Of a DNA stretch of 15,765 bases, positions 8,642 to 15,765 are shown piece by piece. Made by a program: the position numbers and the translations under genes. Positions within the stretch are counted from its first letter, which is position 1, and every line of letters begins with the position of its first letter. Source of the stretch: Blastocladiella britannica (taxonomy: Eukaryota; Blastocladiomycota; Blastocladiomycetes; Blastocladiales; Blastocladiaceae); the NCBI GenBank assembly GCA_025349905.2, contig MU624892.1, positions 1 through 15,765 on the forward strand, given 5' to 3'. The notes beneath the pieces are model-generated. The model was not told where the DNA came from. It ran no database searches and worked only from the letters and a program-made list of their open reading frames with translations.

Positions 8642-11600
8642 ATGGCCGCGGCAACTGCTGATCCTGTCCAGCCGCCACCGATTCCGCCCCCGCCCAACAA
8701 GCGGAAAGTCGTGTACTCGATTCCACTGGCGGCACAGAGCCCGGCCGCCCTCCCCGCCCACCGCCTCGGCCTAAACACGCTTTCGGTTGCTCCTTGGACC
8801 GCAGCGTCCCTCTCGTTGTCGCAGGATGGTAGCGGCTCCACCGCCACACTCTTGTCCGGAGGGCGCGACGGCCTGGTCATCGGCTGGGGCGTCGGTGGCC
8901 ACGTTTCCGACGCTCCAAAACCGTCAGTGGTCATGCGCGGTCACATGGATTGGGTCAACGCGGTCCTCGTGCCCGCCTTGGACGCGTCCACTCCTTGCGG
9001 TTCGTTTCGTTGTTGCCAGCGACGACTGGTAATGATATCGTAACACTCAATTGATGTAAAAAAAACAGTGGCATCGGCCTCCAACGACCGATCGATTCGG
9101 CTGTGGCGCATTGCGCCGACGCTCGACAAGCACCACTGCAGCGGACTGCCGCTCGATGCATCTGACAATGTGTTGGGCATGCACGCCGACTATGTCAAGT
9201 GCCTCGCGTTCAGTCCGACGATGCGCTGCCTCGTGTCGGGAGGCCTCGATCGCAAGGTCGGTCTGTGGGATCTCGGCCCAGAGGCACGTGGCAACATTGC
9301 CTGGCGTACGTCGTTATCTTTTCGGAAGTTTTGGAATGGAAACGAACAGACATAATTGCACAGTATCGCTTCCCGACTCGACTCCAAAGCAGTCCGTGTA
9401 TACAGTAGCTTGCGCGCCGTCGGGCTCATTGATCGCCACCGGGTCTCCTGATAAGTTGATCCGGCTGTGGGATCCCCGTACGAACCGCAAAGTGAGCCAA
9501 CTCGCAGGCCACACGGACCACGTGCGGTCGGTGGTGCTGGCCGACGACGGCCGGTCGCTTCTCTCGGCGTCTTCCGACGGCTCCATCAAGCTATGGTCGC
9601 TACTGAGCAACCGATGCGTTTCCACCTTGCACCATCACCCCGATAGTGTCTGGGCACTCCGCACAGCTGCAGCGATGACGAACGCCACTTCTCGGGCTGG
9701 CCTCGCTGATGGGTGGTCGTTCTACTCCGGTGGGCGCGACGGTTCGGTGTACCGGTCGTCCATCTTGAGCGCTGGCCAGTCCATTGACGACGAGGAGCCC
9801 AAATCGGTGGTGGCGCTCTTGTTCCGCGACGACTCGGACGCGCTGACGCCCTGCCCGTCCTTGGACGGCGCATGCACCACGTCCCAGCGCCGCGCGGCCG
9901 CTGCGCCCGGAGTGCTGGACTTGGCAGTACACGAGGGCATCGTATACGCGGCCACGGCGCGTTCGTCGCTGTGCGGGTGGCAGGATATTTCGAGTGATGA
10001 GTGGGCCAAGACGTGCGAGCGTGTTGCCAGCCTGCGCGACCCGCTCGAGGACATGGAGGACGCGAACACGGACGTGGCGACCCTGGACGGCGGTGTCGGC
10101 GGCGGCGGCTTGAGCGAGCCCAACGCGCTCGCTCCGATCGCACCCACGAGCGCGCTCTCGCCTATCGCGGAGCATGCGCCGGTGCTAATGCCGAGTCCGT
10201 CCATAAACTCCGCCGCCATGGCCGCCGAGCCGTTCCCAACCATGCCCGCCACCACTACTTCGGCGGCTATTGCACCGACTCCATTCAATGCCGTACCCGC
10301 CGCAATCGCTGCTGACGCTGCGTCATCGGTTGGACAACTGGACCCGTTTGCACTTCTCGATACGCCAAAACGGACTGAACCGGTGATGATCATTGCCGGT
10401 CAGCACGGGCTCATCAAGCACTCGATCCTGTCCAACAAGCGCCATGTGCTGACACTCGACACGGCCAACCGCGTCGAGCTGTGGGACATTATGCGGTGCG
10501 TCTGCGTCAAGAGCTTTGGCACTGCCAACTTTGACCAAGTGCGGGCTGAAATCAATGTCAACGAGTACAATTTCAACTGGTGCTCGGTGGACACCAAGAT
10601 TGGTGTACGTTCCTCATTTTTTTTCCGACATTTCTTCGCATAGCACTCATTTTTATTTTTATTTTTGAAAAGGCCCTGTCCATCTCAATCAACGAGCGCT
10701 GCTTTGACGCCGAAGTGTACCTGGACGAATCGGGCGTCGACACTGTGCCGCTTGAGCCAACGGACCAGCGCACGAGCGTTGGGCGGTGGGTGCTCGTATC
10801 GCTGTTCCGGCATTTTACAAACCACATGCGCAATCCGTCCGTGCCCTCGGTGGAGGACGATAGCTCGGACGATCAGCCACTGGTCCCTCCACTCCCGCCG
10901 GTCCCACTCCTCTCGGCCACTGAGCTCCCCGATGCCACTGCTCCTCTTGGTGATTATAACCAGCCACCACCGCTGACCAGCGACCCGGGGACATTTCCAG
11001 AGAATCCGGCAACTTCATCAGCGACTGGCGGCGGCGCCGTGGATGACCGTGGTCGGCCTGCCTCTCGCGCTGGCAGCAGCACCACCACGCCTGGCGCATC
11101 GGGCGCCGCCACGCCCCTGGCCGGCGCCTCTTCGGCCAGCAGTATTACATCCGGGAGCGAGTCGCCCATTGCGACGCGGTCCAGGTCGCGCTCGCTCGTG
11201 TCGCGCCTACGCCGCATGTCATTGAAGCGCCTGGTGGGTGGCGAGGACGCGTCGCACGACGACGACAAGAAGGACGGCAAGAGTGGGAAGGCCGCTGTGA
11301 CGACGCCGCCATCGACCCCGGTCATTACCAAGCCTGCGGTGAAGCCGCCGCCAATGCCCATTGTGCAAGGTAAGCTGCCGACCGCTGGGTCACTCCTTGC
11401 GCTTACCAATGGAGCAACGGCGTCCACCTCTGGTGGAGGCGCAGCTGGCACTCCTGCTGGAGCGCCAGGTGTTGCAGCATCAGCATCAGCAGCAGCAACA
11501 ACGACAACAGCATCGACACTGGCAGCGAATGGGAGTGGGTCAGCCGCCGCCCTTCCATCCACGGCCACAACCGCCCCCCTTCCGCCACCTCCTGCCGTCC

Positions 11601-12205
11601 AAGCAATGCCTGCGTCGCTGCCACCCATCGCGATCCCAAACGAAACCCTGCTCGCGGTCATGGAGGAAGAGCCCGACGCGTGCTCTTCGATTCCGCGGTG
11701 GTCGGGCACGGTCGGCGCGGCTGCTGCGCAAACAGATCTTGTGAGCGCCGCGCTGCCACCTTGGCTTGAGCAGGTGCTCCTCGAAGACGCGAACCCTGTC
11801 CGCGAGTCGAGCAAGATCGGGTTCCAGCTGGCGGCTGCCAAGGATTCGGGTCTGCCCGACCTCAAGTCGGGGAACCAGCGGTTGCAAGCGAACCGCATGG
11901 TGCGTGTGCGGCGCATCCTGGCCTACATTGTCGACAACTCGTCGATCATGGTTCCGGTCGGCATGCCTGTTGAAGCATACCTCGAGCTGGTGATTGCTGG
12001 CCAGGTGGCCAACCCGATGGTCACCATTGGCACGCTCAAGACGTTTGTGTGGCGGGGTCCAAGCGACGGCGATCTCACGGCCGTATACCGGCGCGTTGGA
12101 TCGGATGTGGGCGGGGTTCCTGCGACGGCCGGCGCGTCCTTTGTGCCGTCGTTGTCGTCGGCTTCTTCGGCCTCGTCGTCCTCGGCGCCTTTGCCAGCAG
12201 TATAA
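8642..12205 (+). CDS. WDR48: WDR48/Duf1/Bun107-type WD40 protein, cofactor of deubiquitinases
   Basis: Four exons (8642-8999, 9069-9305, 9364-10604, 10673-12205) encode 1122 residues. WD repeats are visible as LLSGGRDGLVIGWG, GHMDWVN...VASASNDRSIRLW, HADYVKCLAFSP...GGLDRKVGLWDL, SVYTVACAPSG...SPDKLIRLWD, GHTDHVRSV...ASSDGSIKLWS and YSGGRDGSVYRS. The family-specific block follows: LIKHSILSNKRHVLTLDTAN and VELWDIMRC, then FNWCSVDTKIGALSISINE (about 540-620). The C-terminus (about 972-1097) has PPWLEQVLL and the ubiquitin-like VEAYLELVIAGQV...TLKTFVWRGPSDGDLTAVYRRV. Homologues activate USP1, USP12 and USP46 in animals and the Ubp9-type enzymes in yeasts. It is longer than human WDR48 because of two disordered insertions, one before and one after the conserved block, rich in Ala, Ser, Thr and Pro. 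Intron 1 uses GTTCGT at 9000, chosen because it restores the repeat VASASNDRSIRLW. Introns are 69, 58 and 68 bp. Confidence 0.92.
11475..11513 (+). repeat. CAG/CAT/CAA trinucleotide tract in the WD40 gene
   Basis: A run of imperfect CAG, CAT and CAA triplets lies in the long low-complexity insertion. In the true frame it encodes Ala/Ser then Thr residues. In another frame the same bases would read as poly-Gln, which is a shadow. Such tracts often vary in length between strains. Confidence 0.7.
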
Positions 12206-12380
12206 ATGCATAATAGAGCCTTCATTTCAATTGTTTTTGGGACGGTCCGGTGGCTTTGTGTTGCGTGCTCGATTTGGTACCCATGCCCGGGCATCGGCGG
12301 CGACACCAAGATTTTATTGAATTCATTTCTCTTTCGATTTTTCGCATTGGTCGTAACAACTGATTTCGCAGTCCACCACC
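12206..12380 (+). promoter_or_regulatory. Fumarase upstream region with 12-bp palindrome
   Basis: These 175 bp lie between the WD40 stop and the fumarase ATG. They contain the perfect palindrome ATGCCCGGGCAT (12283-12294), the size of a dimeric regulator site. The sequence just before the ATG, ACTGATTTCGCAG at 12360-12372, also looks like a branch site and acceptor. With GTACCC at 12277 it could form a 96-bp 5' UTR intron, in which case the palindrome would be intronic. Neither reading can be decided from sequence alone. Confidence 0.3.
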
Positions 12381-14359
12381 ATGTTCTCGCTGACCTCGCT
12401 GGCCATTCGCGCGCGCCCCGCGGTGTCTCCTGCTGTATGGCCACTCTATTCTTTAAACGCGTTTTTTTTTCCTTTTCCTTTTGGGTCCAATGTCTTGTTT
12501 GTCGGGTATACCCACAACAACACTCGCCGGCAAATGACCGCGTACAACTCAATCGCCATAAAGTTTTTCTTCGGCGCCTTTTTTTTTCATTGAAGTGGCC
12601 CCACCCTTATTCTCTTCCACTCACTTTTCCACAACAAAAATACACAGCTTCGCTGCGCTGCCCGCCCATTCTCCACCTCCTTTATCGCCATGGTACGGTT
12701 CATCGTTAAAATGGCCACAAACAACACCCTAACACGCAAGAGAGTAAAAAGCAAAAGTTCCGCTCCGAACGTGACACCTTTGGCGCCCTCAACGTACCGG
12801 CCGATCGGTACTGGGGCGCGCAGACGCAGCGGTCGCTGCAAAACTTTGACATTGGCGGCGAGACGGAGCGCATGCCGATCCCGTTGATCCGCGCGTTTGG
12901 CGTGCTCAAGAAGTCGGCCGCGCAGGTCAACCTGACGTACGGCATGAACGCCGAGGTCGGCCGCGCCATCATCCAGGCCGCCGACGAGGTGATCGAGGGC
13001 AAGCTCGACTCGCACTTCCCGCTGGTGGTGTGGCAGACGGGCTCGGGGACCCAGACCAACATGAACACCAACGAGGTGATTTCCAACCGCGCGATCGAGA
13101 TCCTGGGCGGCGAGCTCGGGTCCAAGAAGCCCGTGCACCCGAATGACCACGTCAACATGTCGCAGTCGTCCAACGACACGTTCGTTTTTTTTCTTCATTT
13201 TTACCATAATCCCGTTTTCGCCCGATCAATTGGCTGATGAGATCACCCGAACAACAAAAACAAACAGCTTCCCCACCGCCATGCACGTGGCCGCCGTGAC
13301 CGAGATCCACCACCGCCTGCTGCCCGCGCTCGCGCACCTCCGCGACGCGCTGCACGAGTGCTCCGAGAAGTGGGCCGACATCATCAAGATCGGCCGCACC
13401 CACTTGCAGGACGCCACGCCGCTGACGCTGGGCCAAGAGTTTTCGGGCTACGCGCAGCAGCTGACGTACGGCATTGAGCGTGTGCAGGGCACTCTTCCGC
13501 ACCTGTACAACCTGGCGCAGGGCGGCACTGCCGTCGGCACGGTACGTGATTGCTTTTTTTTTTTTTTTGCAATTCCGGACGACTCAAACCAACAAAAAAC
13601 AGGGCATCAACACCCGCAAGGGCTTTGACGTGGCCGTGGCCGCGGCCATTGCCGCTGAGACTGGCCTGCCGTTCCGCACCGCGCCCAACAAGTTTGAGGC
13701 GCTGGCGGCGCACGATGCGCTGGTGGAGGCACACGGCGCGCTGAACGTGGTGGCCGTGTCCCTGATGAAGGTTGCCAACGACATTCGCCTGCTGGGCTCT
13801 GGCCCGCGCTGCGGCCTGGGGGAGCTCAACCTGCCCGAGAACGAGCCCGGATCGTCCATCATGCCCGGCAAGGTCAACCCGACCCAGTGCGAGGCCATGA
13901 CCATGGTCTGCGCCCAGGTGATGGGCAACAACACCACCGTGTCGATTGCCGGATCCAACGGCCACTTTGAGCTGAACGTGTTCAAGCCGGTCATGATCAA
14001 GAGCGTCTTGCAGTCGACGCGCCTGATTGCTGACGCCGCTCGCTCGTTCACTGACAACTGCGTCGTGGGGATCGAGCCCAACACCAAGAAGATTGACGCC
14101 ATCATGAAGGAGTCGCTCATGCTCGTCACGGCGCTGAACCCGTACATTGGCTACGACAGTACGCTCCATTTTTTATAGTATTTTCTGCACAGAGACTGAC
14201 TACCTTTAAAATCAATGAACAGACGCCGCCGCGGCCGCCAAGAAGGCCCACAAGGAGGGCACCACGCTCAAGGAGGCCGCCGTTGCCCTTGGCTCGCTGA
14301 CCCCCGAGCAGTTTGACCAGTGGGTGCGCCCCGAGAAGATGATTGGCCCCTCGGACTAG
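12381..14359 (+). CDS. FUM1: Fumarate hydratase class II (fumarase), mitochondrial
   Basis: Six exons (12381-12434, 12648-12692, 12758-13179, 13268-13541, 13603-14158, 14223-14359) encode 495 residues, the normal size for class II fumarase. The enzyme interconverts fumarate and L-malate in the TCA cycle. Family features are [70 protein letters not shown] with the conserved His219, and the lyase signature [11 protein letters not shown] (348-358). The C-terminal [13 protein letters not shown] block is intact. Exons 1 and 2 (18 and 15 residues) encode a basic, Ser/Ala/Arg-rich presequence ending [11 protein letters not shown], typical of matrix import and processing. The ATG at 12381 sits in a strong CACCATG context. 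Met33 at the end of exon 2 could start a cytosolic form. Introns are 213, 65, 88, 61 and 64 bp, with donors GTATGG, GTACGG, GTTCGT, GTACGT and GTACGC. The gene ends 41 bp from the convergent rhomboid gene. Confidence 0.97.
12435..12647 (+). other. Long first intron of fumarase (213 bp)
   Basis: This intron is about three times longer than the other 23 in the window. It runs from GTATGG to TACACAG and contains T-rich blocks (around 12462-12480 and 12579-12588) and a pyrimidine-rich, CA-rich stretch just before exon 2. It separates the first 18 presequence residues from the 15-residue exon 2 that ends in Met33. A promoter inside it would give transcripts beginning at that Met. I see no second coding exon within it. 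Confidence 0.55.
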
Positions 14360-14400
14360 ATGTATCAATGTATTGGCTGGCTAGCATGACCATACTGTTA
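14360..14400. other. 41-bp convergent gap between fumarase and rhomboid
   Basis: The stop codons of the two convergent genes are only 41 bp apart, so each transcript almost certainly runs into the other gene's 3' coding end. The gap is AT-rich, with no AATAAA visible on either strand. Confidence 0.6.
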
Positions 14401-15328
14401 TTATAAGCCGCGAGCACGGCGCAGCCCGATCCACCAGTACGTGAGCCCCGCCGCACCTCCACCCAAATGCCCCGCTACGTCCGTGATTCCCCCCTTCATT
14501 TGCCAGGCACGGTACATGTCGTAACCAATGAAGCCCGAGACACACAACCACGCGGGCACCGGAAGAACCAGCATCAGGTAAATGGTGGAGGTCGGGTACA
14601 GCGACGCAAACACCACCGACGTGGCCATGACGCACCCGGACGCGCCGAGCGACCCCCGTGGCATTGAAGCACGTACCAACTGGTCGCCAAACCACGAGTT
14701 CTGGCCGGGCCAGTGCTGGCGGCGCATGTTCCACGCACGGTACTCGACGTACGCTAGCGACGCGGCCGAGGTCCCAAGAACCGACAACGCGTACAGCGCC
14801 ATGAACCGGCGCGCGCCGAGCGTTGTGCACAGTGTTGACCCGAACGAGTGCAGCACAAACATGTTGATGAGGAAGTGGGGCAATTCTTTATACGGCACTG
14901 TCGAGTCAGTCGTGCAATGTAGACCATTCATTGAGTGCGATTGTACCAGCATGACTGAAGTTGGCCGTCACCAGTGTCCACGGCCGCGCCAGCGCGTTCT
15001 CCTTGTTGAGCAAGAAATGGGCGTTCATCCACCGCAGCCAGCTCGGGTTGCGGAATTGGTGGTAGTCCTCCTTCGCATAGATCCACAGTCCAAATACGCC
15101 TGTGTTGATGGCCAGGATCGCGTACAGCGGCGCCTCGGGTCGTTGGTCCAGGAATGACATCGGACGACGGCCATATGACTGGTACCAGCGCGAAGGCGGT
15201 TTCGCGACCTGGCTGTTGAGTGCGGACCAGCGCGTCGCTGTAGCCGTGGTGTTGAAGCGACTAAACACATTTCCGAGACGCGGCGGGAGCCTTGCCAGTG
15301 TTGGCGGCGAGAAAAGGCGCGCAAACAT
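14401..15328 (-). CDS. PCP1: Mitochondrial rhomboid serine protease (PARL/Pcp1 type)
   Basis: Two exons (15328-14947 and 14897-14401) encode 292 residues. Rhomboids cut transmembrane segments within the inner membrane; the mitochondrial type processes the Mgm1/OPA1 fusion GTPase and other precursors in yeasts. The protein starts with a basic presequence (MFARLFSPPTLARLPP), then a first span (about AILAINTGVFGLWIY), WTLVTANFSHA, the loop-and-helix motif HFLINMF (H135, N139), GASG with catalytic Ser214, and AGHLGGGAAG with catalytic His271. The Ser/His pair is complete, so the enzyme should be active. The ATG at 15328 is the first Met in its frame. The single intron is 49 bp (GTACAA...GACAG, with ACTGACTC as branch-like site), the shortest in the window, and the join restores NFSHAVPYKELPHF. 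It is divergent from the secreted-protein gene and convergent with fumarase. Confidence 0.93.
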
Positions 15329-15522
15329 GGATTGTTCAAAAAAATGTGAAAGACGACTTTCCCATCTACCGCATGCGCGATGTGAGCTTCCATTTCTGAT
15401 CTGAGCTATAAAAGAGCCGCGAAGGACAAAAGAAAAACCTCCTCTCCGCCACTCTTGCTCACCAGGCACCACCACCAAGCGATATCTTACTCCCTCCAAA
15501 CATTCCTTCTGATCTGACAACC
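15329..15522. promoter_or_regulatory. Divergent promoter between rhomboid and secreted-protein gene
   Basis: This 194-bp gap serves a minus-strand housekeeping gene and a + strand secreted-protein gene. It contains one good TATA box on the + strand (15407-15413) and a pyrimidine/CA-rich leader before the + start. No comparable element is seen on the minus side. Confidence 0.55.
15407..15413 (+). promoter_or_regulatory. TATA box of the secreted-protein gene
   Basis: TATAAAA followed by G lies 116 bp upstream of the ATG at 15523, inside the gap between two divergent genes. No other start in the window has such an element at a fitting distance. This suggests strong or regulated expression of the secreted protein, unlike the TATA-less housekeeping genes around it. 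Confidence 0.65.
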
Positions 15523-15765
15523 ATGCGCTCCACCACCCTTGTTCTCACGGTCGCGATCTGCTCGCTGCTGGTTAGCCAGGCGGTTGCGCGCGACGACGAC
15601 GAGTGTACGCTGTTGCTGTTTTCAACTTGTAAAGGTCTTTGTTGCTGATCCAAGCACGTCGGACACATCAGACTACTCGATCGAGGACGCGTACGGCGAC
15701 GATGAGGACTACTCTTTCATGTCGTCGGCCATGAAGGGCGTCAAGGGTGCCAAGAAGGTCGCCAA
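15523..15765 (+). CDS. Small secreted protein with acidic N-terminus (partial, runs off the window)
   Basis: Exon 1 (15523-15604) encodes MRSTTLVLTVAICSLLVSQA followed by VARDDDE, a clear signal peptide with an Ala-x-Ala-type cleavage site near residue 23. A 67-bp intron (15605-15671, GTACGC to TCAG) leads to exon 2, which runs to the edge. The mature start is acidic and Tyr-rich (YYSIEDAYGDDEDYSF), then turns to Met/Ser and Gly/Lys (SSAMKGVKGAKKVA). I do not recognise a family. The acidic segment before a basic one could be a propeptide, or the protein may be extracellular or wall-associated. The acceptor was chosen because it leaves an open, compositionally consistent frame; another AG 18 bp upstream gives a poorer protein. 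Confidence 0.6.

Noticed and set aside
9000..9068. GTAATG at 9030 as donor of the first WD40-gene intron
   Set aside because: It would leave a 39-bp intron in the wrong phase. The GTTCGT at 9000 restores the WD repeat VASASNDRSIRLW and gives a normal 69-bp length.
11361..11744. Apparent poly-Gln/His protein on the + strand
   Set aside because: It is an alternative-frame reading of the WD40 gene's triplet-repeat exon. The in-frame protein continues to the conserved C-terminal domain.
11540..12211. Long minus-strand open frames opposite the WD40 gene's last exon
   Set aside because: They lack any recognisable domain, have shadow-like Arg/His composition, and lie fully opposite conserved coding DNA.
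12435..12593. Continuation of the fumarase presequence frame through its first intron
   Set aside because: The frame stays open to 12593 but encodes Phe-rich sequence unlike any fumarase. Splicing to exon 2 gives a standard presequence.
15329..15520. N-terminal extension of the rhomboid beyond 15328
   Set aside because: The upstream open frame has no ATG. It overlaps the TATA region of the divergent gene, and the presequence begins naturally at 15328.
1..15765. Mobile elements, CRISPR arrays, tRNA or rRNA genes, bacterial-type operons
   Set aside because: No transposase, terminal repeats, regularly spaced repeats or RNA-gene signatures were seen by eye. The intron-rich genes are clearly eukaryotic nuclear.

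Overview
The window is a gene-dense piece of a eukaryotic nuclear genome, most likely fungal. Coding DNA is GC-rich. It is broken by many short introns (49-88 bp, one of 213 bp) that are T-rich, mostly end in a CAG or AAG acceptor, and often carry CTAAC or CTGAC branch-like sites. All gene models below were assembled by hand from family conservation and reading phase. They contain 24 introns, and every complete gene closes in frame. The presence of a membrane-anchored class I cyclic-nucleotide phosphodiesterase, an architecture I do not associate with yeasts or other Dikarya, makes an early-diverging zoosporic fungus (for example Blastocladiomycota) my best guess. That is inference, not something the sequence proves.

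Layout, left to right: the last codons of an Ala/Lys-rich protein (+, to 71); V-ATPase subunit B (+, 267-2088); a large multi-pass membrane cyclic-nucleotide phosphodiesterase (-, 6178-2172), convergent with the V-ATPase gene; a 357-bp divergent promoter; then three head-to-tail + strand genes: TRM1 tRNA dimethyltransferase (6536-8506), a WDR48/Duf1/Bun107-type WD40 cofactor of deubiquitinases (8642-12205) and class II fumarase (12381-14359); a PARL/Pcp1-type mitochondrial rhomboid protease (-, 15328-14401), convergent with fumarase; and the start of a small secreted acidic protein (+, from 15523) behind a TATA box. There is no sign of mobile elements, CRISPR, tRNA or rRNA.

The genes are not a pathway cluster. 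They are mostly housekeeping functions: vacuolar acidification, tRNA modification, deubiquitination and mitochondrial metabolism and proteolysis. TRM1, fumarase and the rhomboid each begin with a mitochondrial presequence, and TRM1 and fumarase both look built to give dual-localised products. The unusual content lies in the phosphodiesterase gene and in splicing. The phosphodiesterase has about six membrane spans, a coiled-coil linker and a C-terminal catalytic domain whose metal-binding signature is completed by a 12-nt micro-exon. Beside that micro-exon, an intronic 10-bp hairpin covers the likely branch point. The gene also has a GC-AG intron and an intron flanked by a 13-bp direct repeat. 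Across the window all 24 inferred 5' splice sites have C or T at position +4, and none has the A of the common GTAAGT consensus.
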